DNA of 64,000 nucleotides from Burkholderiales bacterium GJ-E10 (GTDB lineage: Bacteria > Pseudomonadota > Gammaproteobacteria > Burkholderiales > Burkholderiaceae_F), in the NCBI GenBank assembly GCA_000828975.1, contig AP014683.1, positions 1,569,700-1,633,699 on the forward strand. Reading direction: 5' to 3'. Position 1 is the first letter of the stretch, and the number at the start of each line of letters is the position of its first letter. The notes beneath the pieces are model-generated. The model searched no databases. It saw nothing but the letters and a program-made list of their open reading frames with translations, and was not told the DNA's origin. This document shows positions 1 through 9,781 of the stretch, in pieces. The translations under genes were made by a program, and so were the position numbers.

Positions 1-1165
1 CGGCCTCGACCGCCGCGTTCAGAGCCAGAATGTTCGTCTGAAATGCAATTCCGTCGATCACGCCGATGATTTCCGCCATCCGGCGGCTCGACGCGGTGAT
101 TTCGGCCATCGTGCGCACCACGTCGCCCACCGCCAGTCCGCTACGGTCGGCCGTTGCGGAAACGGTCGACGCAAGGGAGTTGGCCTGATGCGCCGACGCC
201 GAACTCTGCGCCACCGCGCCGGCAATCTGTTCCATCGACGCCACCGTCTGCTGCAGACTGCCGGCCTGCTGTTCGGTGCGGCTCGACAGATCCTGATTCC
301 CCGCCGCGATCTCGCGCGACGCCGTCGCCACCGAATCGACCCCGACCCGGACCCGCTGCACGACCGTGCGCAGGTTGACCACCATGCGCGCCAGAGCGTC
401 CTGCAGCCGCGCCAGTTCATCCTGCCCCGCGCTCTGCGGCGCATGCGACAGATCGCCTTGCGCAACGGCATCGGCGACGGCAACCGCCTCGGCCAACGGC
501 CGCATGATGGAACGGGAGATGAGGATCCCCAGCGCAAGCGACAGCATGATGCCCGCAATGGTCAGGGACACCTGTGCCACACGGCTCAGGGAATAGAACT
601 TCGCGGTTTCCGCCGCACTACGTTCCGCGCTGCGGGTGCTCCATCCGACCAGTGCGCGCAAGGCCTCGTCGACCGGGCCGATCGCGTCGCCGAAATCGCT
701 GAACAGCAGCGCCCTCGCCTCGCGGTTGTCGCCCGACTTCGCGCCCGCGATCACCGCGACGATCTGGTCGAATGCCCGGTCGTAGTCCGAGGCCGCCAGC
801 TTCGCGACGATGGCCAGCTTGCGGTCCTTTTCCTCCCGCAAATCGAGGCGCCGGAGGGCCTCGGCCAGATCCGTGCGTTCCTCGTCACGGTATCGCCGAG
901 CCTGCAGGAGCGACTGCGCCCGCGTGTCGTCATCGTCGGCAAGCATTGCGCTGCGGACCGCGCGGTCGGAATAGATCGCCGCCGACAGCGCCGCCGCGGA
1001 AACCTTCAGGCCCAGAAGATCGCGTGCATACATCGAAGCCGCGCGGTCGTTCATCTTCGCCGTGATGACCACGCCCACGGTGCTGATCACCCCGCCGACC
1101 AGAGCCAACAACACATACGACACGATCAGCCGTGTCCCGACGCCGACATTCGCCAACCACGCCAT
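1..1165 (-). CDS. Methyl-accepting chemotaxis protein, 3' end cut by window edge
   Basis: Inner-membrane chemoreceptor that would signal to CheA/CheW. The 388 visible codons begin [20 protein letters not shown], with TM1 at about residues 10-32. A periplasmic ligand region of about 160 residues with a four-helix-bundle look (4HB_MCP type) follows, then TM2 and a HAMP segment ([20 protein letters not shown]). The start of the signalling domain is visible, including the conserved [20 protein letters not shown] at 1165 is preceded by GGAGAGGG about 6 nt upstream. The window ends inside the cytoplasmic hairpin, so the C-terminal adaptation sites are not seen. The ligand is unknown. Family assignment is secure. 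Confidence 0.93.
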   Translation of the reverse strand, partial: MAWLANVGVGTRLIVSYVLLALVGGVISTVGVVITAKMNDRAASMYARDLLGLKVSAAALSAAIYSDRAVRSAMLADDDDTRAQSLLQARRYRDEERTDLAEALRRLDLREEKDRKLAIVAKLAASDYDRAFDQIVAVIAGAKSGDNREARALLFSDFGDAIGPVDEALRALVGWSTRSAERSAAETAKFYSLSRVAQVSLTIAGIMLSLALGILISRSIMRPLAEAVAVADAVAQGDLSHAPQSAGQDELARLQDALARMVVNLRTVVQRVRVGVDSVATASREIAAGNQDLSSRTEQQAGSLQQTVASMEQIAGAVAQSSASAHQANSLASTVSATADRSGLAVGDVVRTMAEITASSRRMAEIIGVIDGIAFQTNILALNAAVEA

Positions 1166-1277
1166 AATCCCTCTCCCGGCTTTTTGCGCTGCACCATTGT
1201 CGCGAGGGACCGGCAGCCGACTCCGCGGAAAAACGGCGGGCGCGGATCGCTTTACCGAGGAAGGGGGCGACGAAACT

Positions 1278-3245
1278 TCATTGCGCCGTCACATCTTTCT
1301 GACCCCGCGTCGGGAACCGCACCGGCACCGCCGGCACCGAAGCAAGCACCGACGGCTTGATCTTTCCGAGCACGTGCATCTCGCAGGCCTTGCAATCGAA
1401 CTGCAGCGTCAACCGTTCCTTGCCGTTGACCAGGGTCATGGGTTCCGCCCGCACCGTCCCCTGCACGCCGATCACGCCCTTGGCCTGTTTGGGACAGAGG
1501 CTCAGCGAGTACCGGATGCAATGCCGGGTGATCATCAGGCTCACTTCCCCGGTTTCCGCGTGGCTCTCGTAGGCGGCCTCGATCATCTGTACCCCGTGCC
1601 GGCGATAGAACGCCGCCGCCTTGCCATTGGCGACGTTCCCGAGATAGCTCAGGCTGTCGGCGGGATATTGCGGCGGCGGATCGGCGGGTGCCTTGCGCGG
1701 CAATCGCGACCATCCCCGCGCGCGCCGGGCTTCCAGCAGGGAGACCGCGTCGCGGCGCCAGGCGTTGGCAACCGATGCCGGGACGAAGCGCGGTTCGTGC
1801 CACGCAATTTCCGGCGCTGCTTCGGTGACGAACGCGGTGCTGCCGAGCTTGCCCAGCGCCCCGCGCAGGACCTCCGCTGCGCGCGCGCCATCCTGGGCTG
1901 CCTGGAAGTCCTGGGGCGCGGCGACCGCGACCGCGTTGCCGTCGCCGTCGCGCAAATGCAACCGCAGAACCCCATCCTCCTCCCGCAGCGACCAGCGCAC
2001 GCCGATCCGCCGCTCGGCGCTCGGGCCGTCCAGCATGCGGTTCCACGCCGCGTCGCGATTGCGCGCGATCTCGGTGCCGACGCGCAGATCGGGGCACTGG
2101 GCGAGCACCTGATTGGGCTCGATGCGCCAGCGGCGCGGGCCGATGCGCACGGCGCGATTCACCTGCAGGCCGCTCAGGTCCTTCTGCAGCGTGTAGTAGG
2201 TCAGGCCATCGCCGTTGTTCAGCGCGACGTCTTCGGCCGCGGTCTCGACCTCGATGTGATCGGGCGCGACCCGGGCGACGTGGCCGACCGGAAGCCCCGC
2301 GTGCTTGGGCGTGTCGAACGAGCCGATCGCATCGTTGCGCCCCTGCACGAAGTAGTCGGTGTTGCCGCGCTGGAAATTGCGCGCCGGATCGGGCGTGAAG
2401 GAGAAGCGGCAACGACCGCTGCTCGCCGCCCGCAGGTCGCCCCGCTGTGCGAGGATCGCATCGAGCCGCTGGCGATAATGGGCAGTGACGTTCTTGACGT
2501 AGGCCATGTCCTTGTAGCGGCCCTCGATCTTGAACGAGCGCACGCCCGCATCGATCAGTGCCTCCAGGTTCTCCGTCTGATCGTTGTCCTTGAGCGACAG
2601 CAGATGCCGGTCGTGCGCGACCACGCGGCCCTGGGTGTCGGTGAGCGTATAGGGGAGCCGGCAGGGCTGCGAACAATCGCCCCGGTTGGCGCTGCGCCCG
2701 GTCTGCGCGTGGCTGAGATAGCACTGGCCGCTGTAGGCCACGCACAAGGCGCCGTGGATGAAGAATTCCAGCACCGTGTCGGCGGGCACGGCGCCCGCGA
2801 TTTCGGCAATCTGCGGCAGCGAAAGCTCGCGCGCCAGCACGATCTGCGAAAACCCGACATCGGCCAGGAAACGGGCCTTCTCCGGGCTGCGGATGTCCGC
2901 CTGCGTGCTCGCATGCAGTTGGATGGGCGGCAGATCGAGTTCGAGCAACCCCATATCCTGCACGATGAGCGCATCGACGCCGGCGTCGTACAGTTCCCAA
3001 ATCAGCGCGCGTGCCGGTTCGAGTTCGTCGTCGCGCAGGATCGTGTTGAGCGTCGCGAAGATCCGGGCGTTGTAGCGGTGCGCGTGCGCGGTGAGGCGCG
3101 CGATGTCGGCGACCGCATTGCCGGCGTTGGCGCGTGCGCCGAAGGCCGGTCCGCCGATGTAGACGGCGTCGGCACCATGATTGACCGCCTCGATGCCGAT
3201 TTCGGCATTGGCCGCGGGCGCGAGCAGCTCGATTTCGGAACGCAT
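1278..3245 (-). CDS. rlhA: U32-family tRNA/rRNA hydroxylation protein, RlhA-like
   Basis: 655 aa. Long members of the peptidase U32 family such as E. coli RlhA (about 650 aa) make 5-hydroxycytidine at position 2501 of 23S rRNA; shorter TrhP proteins act on tRNA U34. The N-terminal U32 barrel contains [16 protein letters not shown] and GDCSQPCR, giving the cysteine set C168, C175, C191 and C195 typical of the family. A DUF3656-like middle and a C-terminal cysteine-rich part ([23 protein letters not shown]) match the long RlhA form, and length agrees. ATG 3245 is chosen because [13 protein letters not shown] is the usual N-terminus. It lies 8 nt after the MFS stop, suggesting cotranscription. 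A role in proteolysis, as old annotations say, is unlikely. Confidence 0.8.
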   Translation of the reverse strand: MRSEIELLAPAANAEIGIEAVNHGADAVYIGGPAFGARANAGNAVADIARLTAHAHRYNARIFATLNTILRDDELEPARALIWELYDAGVDALIVQDMGLLELDLPPIQLHASTQADIRSPEKARFLADVGFSQIVLARELSLPQIAEIAGAVPADTVLEFFIHGALCVAYSGQCYLSHAQTGRSANRGDCSQPCRLPYTLTDTQGRVVAHDRHLLSLKDNDQTENLEALIDAGVRSFKIEGRYKDMAYVKNVTAHYRQRLDAILAQRGDLRAASSGRCRFSFTPDPARNFQRGNTDYFVQGRNDAIGSFDTPKHAGLPVGHVARVAPDHIEVETAAEDVALNNGDGLTYYTLQKDLSGLQVNRAVRIGPRRWRIEPNQVLAQCPDLRVGTEIARNRDAAWNRMLDGPSAERRIGVRWSLREEDGVLRLHLRDGDGNAVAVAAPQDFQAAQDGARAAEVLRGALGKLGSTAFVTEAAPEIAWHEPRFVPASVANAWRRDAVSLLEARRARGWSRLPRKAPADPPPQYPADSLSYLGNVANGKAAAFYRRHGVQMIEAAYESHAETGEVSLMITRHCIRYSLSLCPKQAKGVIGVQGTVRAEPMTLVNGKERLTLQFDCKACEMHVLGKIKPSVLASVPAVPVRFPTRGQKDVTAQ

Positions 3246-3253
3246 GGGATTTT

Positions 3254-4468
3254 TCACCTTTTCTCGCTTGCGGCCGCCTCTCCCGACGAAGCGGCGGGCG
3301 TCTTGCGCTGCACCGGGCGCTGCACTGCGACGGCCGCCAGAACGGCAAACACGGCGCCGGCCACGAACGTTCCCGCAGGCCCGACACGGTCCCATAGCTC
3401 GCCGGCCAGCACGCTTGCGGCCAGCCCAGTGAAGCCGCCCACCAGATTGAACATGCCGAATGCGGTTCCCCGCAGGTCGGCGGGCGCGGCATCGGCCACC
3501 ATCCGCGACAGCAGGCCCTGCGTGAACGCCAGATGCAGGCCCCAGAGGCCGATTCCGATCCACACCCAGGCGCCGCTTCCGCGCCAGGCAAGCACGCCGT
3601 CCGCCACGACGAGCAGCCCCAGGCCGATCCGGAGCAAGGCATCGTGATTGCCTCCACGATCGGAGAGCTTGCCCATCGGATAGGCCGCCACCCCGTACAC
3701 CACGTTCATCGCCACCAGCACCAAGGGCGACAGCGCGATCGCCAAGCCGCCCTCCTGGGCGCGCAGGATCAGGAAGGCCTCGCTGAAATGCGCCAGACCG
3801 ACCAGCGCACCGAACAGCACGACGCGCCAATACCTCGCTCCCAGGCGGGCGAGATTCGCCCGGGACATCGGGTTCGCTGCCGGCACGTGGGGACGCTCCG
3901 GCGGCTCGCGCACTCCCAGGGCGAGCACCGCAACGCACAATGCCGCCGGAATCACCGCAACGCGGAACACCGCACGGAAATCGTCGTGCCACAGGGCCAT
4001 CAAGCCGATGGCGAGCAACGGTCCGGCGAACGCGCCCACGGTATCGAGCGCCTGCCGCAGGCCGAATGCCGCGCCCCGCTGCTCCGGCGGCACGATGTCG
4101 GCAATCAGCGCGTCCCGCGGCGCGCCGCGGATGCCCTTGCCGATCCGATCGACCACGCGGGCGGCGAACACCGTACCGGCGCTCATGGCGATTGCGAAGA
4201 GCGGTTTGGTGACGGCACTCATCGCATAGCCGAGCACCGTCAGCGGCTTGCGCCGCCGCCTGCGATCGGACAACATGCCCGCGAACACCTTGATGACAAG
4301 CGCCGTCGCCTCGGCGAACCCCTCGATCACGCCCAAGGCCGCGGCGCTCGCGCCCAGGCCCGCGACCAAAAACACCGGCAGCAGGCCGTGGATCATCTCG
4401 GACGAGGTATCCATCAGCAGGCTGACGAAACCCAGGGTCCAGATCGCGCGCGGCAAACGCGGTTCCAT
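3254..4468 (-). CDS. MFS transporter
   Basis: 404 aa polytopic inner-membrane protein with about 12 hydrophobic segments. It has a major-facilitator loop 2-3 motif (FAGMLSDRRRRRKPLTVLG) and the related motif GKLSDRGG in the second half. The N-terminus, LGFVSLLMDTSSEMIHGLLPVFL, is characteristic of a group of bacterial MFS proteins often annotated as drug or unknown-solute exporters. The substrate cannot be inferred. ATG 4468 (MEPRLPRAIWTLGF) is preferred over the upstream in-frame codons, which run into the palindromic repeat at 4489-4512. It sits between radA and rlhA in the same orientation. Confidence 0.85.
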   Translation of the reverse strand: MEPRLPRAIWTLGFVSLLMDTSSEMIHGLLPVFLVAGLGASAAALGVIEGFAEATALVIKVFAGMLSDRRRRRKPLTVLGYAMSAVTKPLFAIAMSAGTVFAARVVDRIGKGIRGAPRDALIADIVPPEQRGAAFGLRQALDTVGAFAGPLLAIGLMALWHDDFRAVFRVAVIPAALCVAVLALGVREPPERPHVPAANPMSRANLARLGARYWRVVLFGALVGLAHFSEAFLILRAQEGGLAIALSPLVLVAMNVVYGVAAYPMGKLSDRGGNHDALLRIGLGLLVVADGVLAWRGSGAWVWIGIGLWGLHLAFTQGLLSRMVADAAPADLRGTAFGMFNLVGGFTGLAASVLAGELWDRVGPAGTFVAGAVFAVLAAVAVQRPVQRKTPAASSGEAAASEKR

Positions 4469-4538
4469 TGCGGCCACCCTCACCCTAACCCTCTCCCGCA
4501 AGCGGGAGAGGGGAAATTTGCGATCGCGCGCGGCAAAC
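4442..4538. repeat. 17-bp direct repeat flanking a palindromic repeat
   Basis: GATCGCGCGCGGCAAAC occurs at 4442-4458, inside the first codons of the MFS gene, and again at 4522-4538 in the radA-MFS gap. The two copies are exact and bracket the REP-like palindrome at 4489-4512. This arrangement fits either a small duplication caused by insertion of the palindromic unit or slippage. It is visible directly in the sequence; the mechanism is inference. Confidence 0.8.
4489..4512. repeat. REP-like palindrome, copy 1
   Basis: Perfect 11-bp inverted repeat CCCTCTCCCGC-AA-GCGGGAGAGGG in the gap between radA and the MFS gene, preceded by the C-rich tract ACCCTCACCCTAA. A degenerate second unit (CTCCCCTGC-AA-GCGGGAG) follows at about 4569-4591, next to the radA stop. 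A related palindrome lies at 38724-38746. These look like dispersed extragenic palindromes rather than terminators, since no T-run follows. Confidence 0.75.
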
Positions 4539-4597
4539 TCCGCTGCATTGCAACCGCCTTCATCTAAGCCTCCCCTGCAAGCGGGAGCGGGAAATTC

Positions 4598-5995
4598 TCA
4601 GATCTGTCCCAGCGCATCGTCCACCCGCTCCACCGCAACGACCTCCAGACCCTCGATCGCCTGCCGCGGCGCATTCGCCTTGGGGATGATCGCGCGCGAA
4701 AATCCGAGCTTCGCCGCCTCCCGCAGGCGCTCCTGGCCCCGCGGCGCCGGGCGCACCTCGCCGGCCAGCCCGACCTCGCCGAAGGCCACCACGCCGCGCG
4801 GCACGGCGCGGTTGCGCAGCGAGGAACTCACCGCCAGCAGCACCGCCAGATCCGCCGCCGGCTCCTCGATGCGCACGCCGCCCACGGCGTTGACGAAGAC
4901 GTCCTGATCGAAAGTCGCCACGCCGGCGTGCCGACTCATCACCGCCAGCAGCATCGCCAGCCGCTGCGCGTCCAGACCCACGCACAGACGTCGCGGATTG
5001 GGAACGTGCGCGGCGTCGACCAGCGCCTGGATCTCCACCAGCAGCGGCCGCGTGCCCTCCTGCGTGACCAGCACGCAGGACCCCGGCACCTCCCCACCCT
5101 TGCCATCGGCACCATGATGCGAAAGAAAGAGCGCCGACGGGTTGGCCACGCCGCGCAGGCCGCGGTCGGTCATCGCGAACACCCCCAGCTCGTGGATCGC
5201 GCCGAAGCGGTTCTTGAACGCCCGCACGAGACGGAACGCGGAATGGCTGTCGCCCTCGAAATAGAGCACCGTGTCGACCATGTGCTCGAGCACGCGGGGG
5301 CCGGCCAGCGCCCCTTCCTTGGTCACGTGGCCGACCAGGACCAGGCTGGTGCGGCTCTGCTTGGCCCAGCGCGTGAGCGCAGCGGCGCACTCGCGCACCT
5401 GCGCCACCGACCCCGGCGCCGAACCGAGCTGCGGCGAATACAGCGTCTGGATCGAATCGACCACCGCCACCCGCGGCCGCTCGCGATCGAGCGCCGCCAG
5501 GATCCGGTCGAGGTCGATCTCCGCGGCAATCCGCAGCGCCGCCAGCCCCTTCGCTTCGATACCCAGGCGGCGGGCGCGCAATGCGACCTGTCCCACCGAC
5601 TCCTCGCCGCTCACGTACAGGACCGGCACTTCGCTGCGGGCGATGGTCGCCAGCGACTGCAGCAGCAGCGTCGATTTGCCGATCCCGGGATCGCCGCCGA
5701 TCAGAACCACCCCGCCCTCGACCAGACCGCCGCCCAGCACGCGGTCGAACTCCTCGATGCCGCTTGCCGTGCGATCGAACCGCTCCACCGCCACGTCGCC
5801 CAGCGGCATCACCTCCGCCGAGGGCGCCAAGCCGTCGCGCAGCGCGGACGCCCGCAAGGGGCCGGCGACCGCCGCCGCTTCCTGCAAGGTGTTCCACGCG
5901 TTGCAATGGGGACACTGCCCGGACCATTTGGCGCTCGCCGCGCCGCAGGCATTGCATACGTAGCGCGTTCCGCCCCGCGCCGCGCCGCGACTCAT
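4598..5995 (-). CDS. radA: DNA repair protein RadA
   Basis: 465 aa, the usual RadA/Sms length. RadA is a RecA-related hexameric helicase that extends recombination intermediates at branched DNA. The N-terminal zinc finger is C14-x2-C17-x10-C28-x2-C31. The Walker A is GGDPGIGKST (residues 100-109), the RadA-specific motif KNRFG is present, and a C-terminal Lon-protease-like domain lacks the catalytic dyad as expected. ATG 5995 overlaps the alr stop by 4 nt (ATGA), so translation is probably coupled to alr. Confidence 0.96.
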   Translation of the reverse strand: MSRGAARGGTRYVCNACGAASAKWSGQCPHCNAWNTLQEAAAVAGPLRASALRDGLAPSAEVMPLGDVAVERFDRTASGIEEFDRVLGGGLVEGGVVLIGGDPGIGKSTLLLQSLATIARSEVPVLYVSGEESVGQVALRARRLGIEAKGLAALRIAAEIDLDRILAALDRERPRVAVVDSIQTLYSPQLGSAPGSVAQVRECAAALTRWAKQSRTSLVLVGHVTKEGALAGPRVLEHMVDTVLYFEGDSHSAFRLVRAFKNRFGAIHELGVFAMTDRGLRGVANPSALFLSHHGADGKGGEVPGSCVLVTQEGTRPLLVEIQALVDAAHVPNPRRLCVGLDAQRLAMLLAVMSRHAGVATFDQDVFVNAVGGVRIEEPAADLAVLLAVSSSLRNRAVPRGVVAFGEVGLAGEVRPAPRGQERLREAAKLGFSRAIIPKANAPRQAIEGLEVVAVERVDDALGQI

Positions 5996-7110
5996 TCCGG
6001 CCGCTCCCGCGCCCGTGCCGGCAGCCCGCTCAACAGTTCGTAGCCGATGGTTCCCGCCCGCTCCGCGACTTCGTCGACGCCGATCTGCGCGCCCCACAGC
6101 TCGACGGCATCGCCGCAGGCCGCCGACGGCACGTCCGTCAGATCGACGGCGATCATGTCCATCGACACCCGGCCGACCAAGGGAACGCGGGCGCCGCCTG
6201 CCGCGCCCTCCACCCAGACCGGGGTACCGTCGGGCGCGGAACGCGGATATCCGTCAGCATAACCGCAGGCCACGATCCCGATACGGCTGGGTCGCTGCGC
6301 CGTCCACCGGCTGCCATAGCCCACCGGCTGTCCCGGCGCCAGATCCCGCACCACCAGCAACCGCGAGCGCAGCCGCATCGCCGGGCGCAACCCCAGAGCG
6401 GCAGCGGCGATACCGGCGACCGGCGAAGCACCGTACAGCGCGATTCCGGGACGCACGAATTCCGCACCCGCCGGAACATCGTCGGCCGGATGGAGGAACA
6501 AGGCCGCCGAATTCGATACGCTCCAGGCGCCGTTCCATTCGGGAATCCGCGCACGCAAGGCCTGCCATTGCGACGTCACCGACGGCGCCGACCCATCGCG
6601 GCGGTCGGCATTGGCGAGATGGGTCATCAGCGCGTCGATGCGCACGTGCGCGAGCGCGGCAAGGCGGTCGAACGCCGCGCGCGCCTCGTCCGCAGCGAAC
6701 CCCAGGCGATTCATGCCGGTGTCGAACTTGCAGTAGACGCCCACCGGCCTGGCGGGCCGCAGGCGCTCGAGCATGGCAATCTGCTCGAAGCCGTGCACGA
6801 CGACGGTGAGATCGAGTTCTTCGACCAGTGCAAAGTCGCGGTGCTCGAACACCCCTTCCAGCAGCAGGATCGGTTTGCGCCAGCCGGCTGCGCGCGCCCG
6901 CTGCGCCTCGTCGGTTTCGAGCAGCGCGAGGCCGTCGGAGTCCGAGAAGGCCTGCACGGCGTTTTCGATGCCATGGCCGTACGCGTTGGCCTTGACCACG
7001 GCCCAGATGCCGCGCGCGCCGGCGCGCGCGCGGGCCTGGGCGAGGTTGTGGGCCATCGCCGACCGATCGACGAGGACTTGCAGGGGGCGGGACGAGGAAA
7101 GCGCGGGCAC
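5992..7110 (-). CDS. alr: Alanine racemase
   Basis: 372 aa PLP enzyme that interconverts L- and D-alanine for peptidoglycan. The PLP-lysine motif is VVKANAYGHG (Lys40), followed by the barrel and a C-terminal beta domain containing the signature around ALYGASP and SMDMIAVDLT. The start is taken as GTG 7110 (MPALSSSRPLQVLVDRSAM), because homologues begin a few residues before the PLQV strand and no in-frame ATG precedes it. A good Shine-Dalgarno is not obvious, so the start is uncertain by some residues. First gene of an alr-radA unit, divergent from lplT. Confidence 0.94.
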   Translation of the reverse strand: MPALSSSRPLQVLVDRSAMAHNLAQARARAGARGIWAVVKANAYGHGIENAVQAFSDSDGLALLETDEAQRARAAGWRKPILLLEGVFEHRDFALVEELDLTVVVHGFEQIAMLERLRPARPVGVYCKFDTGMNRLGFAADEARAAFDRLAALAHVRIDALMTHLANADRRDGSAPSVTSQWQALRARIPEWNGAWSVSNSAALFLHPADDVPAGAEFVRPGIALYGASPVAGIAAAALGLRPAMRLRSRLLVVRDLAPGQPVGYGSRWTAQRPSRIGIVACGYADGYPRSAPDGTPVWVEGAAGGARVPLVGRVSMDMIAVDLTDVPSAACGDAVELWGAQIGVDEVAERAGTIGYELLSGLPARARERPE

Positions 7111-7185
7111 GGCGGAAGAAGGCGAAGCGGGTGTGCAAGAATAACCCCTTTTTCCTCCTTTTTCGGGAGACTTGGCATCAACCCT

Positions 7186-8505
7186 TTGCATCGCGGTTTC
7201 TACACGGTAATGGCTGCGCAGTTCTTCTCCGCGCTCGCCGACAACGCCATCCTCATCGCGGCCTTCGCGCTGCTCGAGGAAACGCACGCCCCGGAGGCGA
7301 TGCGGCCGATGCTCAAGCTGTTCTTCTTCTTTTCGTACGTCGCGCTGGCGGCATTCGTCGGCGCCTTCGCCGACTCGCGACCGAAGGGGCGGGTGATGTT
7401 CCTCGCCAACGCCGTCAAGTTCGTCGGCGGCGTCCTCATGCTCGCGACCCCGCACCCGTTGCTCGCGTACGCGGTGATCGGGTTCGGCGCCGCGGCGTAT
7501 TCGCCCGCCAAGTACGGCATCATCACCGAAATGCTGCCGCCGGAGCGGCTGGTCGCGGCCAACGGGTGGATCGAGACGCTCACCATCGGCGCCGTGGTCT
7601 TCGGCGCATTGCTCGGCGGGGTCCTCGTTTCGACCCGATTCGCATCGCTCGCCGCGCCGTACACCGCGACGCTGCACTGGTCGCTCGCGCACATGGCCAT
7701 CGGCCTGGTATGCCTGCTCTACGGCGTGGCGGCCCTCATCAACTTGGCGATTCCCGACACCGGGGTCCGCTATGCCCCCCAGCAACACACGCCGGCGAAA
7801 CTGCTCGCGGACTTCGGCCATTGCCTGCGCGTGCTGTGGCACGACAAGCTGGGGCAGATCTCTCTTGCGGTGACGACGCTGTTCTGGGGCGCGGGCGCGA
7901 CGCTGCAGTTGCTGGTGATCGCCTGGGCGAAGGACGCGCTGCACATGGGGCTCGCGCGCGCCGCGATCCTGCAGGCGGTGACGGCGATCGGGGTGGCGGG
8001 CGGCGCCATCGCCGCCGCCAGCGCGGTGTCCCTGCGCCGCTCACTGCGCGTGCTGCCGGTCGGCGTGATGATGGGGGCGGTGGTCGTCCTGGTCGCCCTG
8101 GTCGATTTCCGCGCATTCCCCGTCGGTGGCATCCACATTGCCGGTCTCCACCTCGACTGGGCAATCCTCGCGGCGATCGGCCTGATGCTGCTCGTCGGGG
8201 CGATGGCCGGATTCTTCGTCGTGCCGATGAACGCCCTGCTGCAGCACCGCGGCTATGTCCTGCTATCGGCGGGGCACTCGATCGCCGTGCAGAACTTCAA
8301 CGAAAACCTCGGCATCCTCGCCATGTCGGGCATCTATGCCGCCCTGATCTCCCTGGGAATGTCGGCGCGCGGGAGCATGATCCTGTTCGGCGTGTTCGTC
8401 TCCGCCACCATGGCGCTGGTGATCCTGCGCCACCGGCAGAACCAGCGCCGGTTCGATTCGGAAGCGCTCATCGGCGACTCCCATCACGGACTTTGTTCGG
8501 AATAG
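7186..8505 (+). CDS. lplT: Lysophospholipid transporter LplT
   Basis: 439 aa MFS-type flippase that brings lysophospholipids back across the inner membrane for re-acylation. The family hallmark at the N-terminus, GFYTVMAAQFFSALADNAI, is clear and is followed by about 12 hydrophobic segments. The start is set at TTG 7186 (encoding MHRGFYTVMAAQF) because homologues begin just before GFYT; ATG 7210 is the conservative alternative. The partner acyltransferase (aas) is not in the window. The 3' end overlaps the convergent uracil-DNA glycosylase gene by 22 nt. Confidence 0.88.
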   Translation: MHRGFYTVMAAQFFSALADNAILIAAFALLEETHAPEAMRPMLKLFFFFSYVALAAFVGAFADSRPKGRVMFLANAVKFVGGVLMLATPHPLLAYAVIGFGAAAYSPAKYGIITEMLPPERLVAANGWIETLTIGAVVFGALLGGVLVSTRFASLAAPYTATLHWSLAHMAIGLVCLLYGVAALINLAIPDTGVRYAPQQHTPAKLLADFGHCLRVLWHDKLGQISLAVTTLFWGAGATLQLLVIAWAKDALHMGLARAAILQAVTAIGVAGGAIAAASAVSLRRSLRVLPVGVMMGAVVVLVALVDFRAFPVGGIHIAGLHLDWAILAAIGLMLLVGAMAGFFVVPMNALLQHRGYVLLSAGHSIAVQNFNENLGILAMSGIYAALISLGMSARGSMILFGVFVSATMALVILRHRQNQRRFDSEALIGDSHHGLCSE

Positions 8506-9290
8506 ACGCGCCGGGCCAGGCACAGATCCTCCCAGGCCTTGGCCTTGTCGCCGGGGGTCCGCAGCAGATACGCCGGGTGATAGGTGACCACGACCGGGAT
8601 CCGCAGGTCGCCGCGCACGAACTCGTGGACGCGCCCGCGCAGGGAGCCGATCGGGCCCTCCGTCCGCAGCAGGGTCTGCGCCGCGAACCGGCCCATTGCG
8701 ATGAGAATCCGCGGCCGCAGCAGCTCGATCTGCCGCAGCAGGAACGGCGTGCAGCGCGCCACTTCGTCCGCCTCCGGATTCCGATTTCCCGGCGGCCGGC
8801 ACTTGATCACGTTGCCGATGTAGACCGCCTCCTGGTGCGAGGGCGCGTCGTCGCGCCCGCGGCCGAGGCCCGCCGCCGCCATCATGTTGTCGAGGAGGCG
8901 CCCTGCTTGCCCCACGAACGGCTCCCCTTGCGCGTCTTCTTCCGCGCCCGGCGCCTCGCCGACGAACATCCACCGCGCCTCGCGGCTTCCCACGCCGAAA
9001 ACGGTCTGCGTGCGCGTGCGGCAGAGCCCGCAGGCGGTACAGCCCCGCACCGCCTGCTCCAGTCCGTCCCAATCGAGGGTTTCGACGCCGGCAAGCGCCG
9101 GCGCTGCCGAATCCGGCAAGGAGTCCGCGGGCAAGCGGGCCGCCGCCGCGTCGAATCCACCCGCGCCGCCGCCCCCGTCGGAGACCGGCTCCGCCGCCGC
9201 ACCGGGTGCTCCCGCGCCGCGCACGCGCCAGACCGGCCCGAGGCCCAGGGCCTGCGCCAGACGAACCTGCTCCGGACTCCAGCTCCTCAT
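8484..9290 (-). CDS. Uracil-DNA glycosylase, family 4 (Fe-S type)
   Basis: 268 aa. Removes uracil from DNA after cytosine deamination. The family-4 signature is visible: iron-sulfur cysteines beginning [10 protein letters not shown], the active-site loop [20 protein letters not shown], a further cluster cysteine in [10 protein letters not shown], and the HPAYLL leucine-loop motif near the C-terminus. The N-terminal 75 residues are low-complexity Ala/Gly/Pro, typical of proteobacterial members that resemble DNA polymerase-associated proteins. The start overlaps the rimI stop (ATGA), and the end overlaps lplT. Confidence 0.92.
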   Translation of the reverse strand: MRSWSPEQVRLAQALGLGPVWRVRGAGAPGAAAEPVSDGGGGAGGFDAAAARLPADSLPDSAAPALAGVETLDWDGLEQAVRGCTACGLCRTRTQTVFGVGSREARWMFVGEAPGAEEDAQGEPFVGQAGRLLDNMMAAAGLGRGRDDAPSHQEAVYIGNVIKCRPPGNRNPEADEVARCTPFLLRQIELLRPRILIAMGRFAAQTLLRTEGPIGSLRGRVHEFVRGDLRIPVVVTYHPAYLLRTPGDKAKAWEDLCLARRVYSEQSP

Positions 9291-9781
9291 CGCAACTGCA
9301 CCCGCATCACCAGCGCATCCTCTCGGCCATGGTGGCCGGGATAGTAGCCGCGGCGGCGCCCGATGGTCCGGAACCCGTAGTTGCGATAGAGATGCAAGGC
9401 GGCCGCATTGCTGGGACGCACTTCGAGCAACATCGTTGCCGCGCCGTACTCGCGCATGGTCTGCGCCATCCAGTCGAGCATCCGTGCGCCATAGCCTTGC
9501 CGCTGAAACGGAATATCGACGCCGAGGTTGAGCAGATGTGCCTCGTCAATCGCCAGCATCGCCACGGCATAGGCGATCACCGACGCATCGCTCCCTTCCA
9601 GGATCCAACCGCTGTAGCCGGAGCGCAAGGCATCGGCGAAGTTGCCGCTGGTCCAGGGAAACGGGTAGATCCGCTGCTCCACCGCCATCACGTCGGCAAT
9701 CCGTTCGGGTGTGAACGGCACGAAGCGCGGCGCATTCGCCGCCGAGTGCGCGTCCGCCGCGTGGTGCACCCGGGCGTTCAC
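9287..9781 (-). CDS. rimI: Ribosomal protein S18 alanine N-acetyltransferase RimI
   Basis: 164 aa GNAT-family acetyltransferase. The acetyl-CoA loop motif is [12 protein letters not shown], and the C-terminal strand [19 protein letters not shown] is diagnostic of RimI. RimI acetylates the N-terminal alanine of ribosomal protein S18. It is translationally coupled to tsaB upstream and to the uracil-DNA glycosylase gene downstream through 4-nt overlaps. The tsaB-rimI pairing is common and supports the call. A short extra N-terminus of about 20 residues precedes the GNAT fold. Confidence 0.92.
   Translation of the reverse strand: MNARVHHAADAHSAANAPRFVPFTPERIADVMAVEQRIYPFPWTSGNFADALRSGYSGWILEGSDASVIAYAVAMLAIDEAHLLNLGVDIPFQRQGYGARMLDWMAQTMREYGAATMLLEVRPSNAAALHLYRNYGFRTIGRRRGYYPGHHGREDALVMRVQLR

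Noticed and set aside
1062-3647. 861-codon plus-strand open frame opposite rlhA
   Set aside because: Arginine/alanine/histidine-rich shadow of a GC-rich gene; no family motif, while the minus strand encodes clear RlhA.
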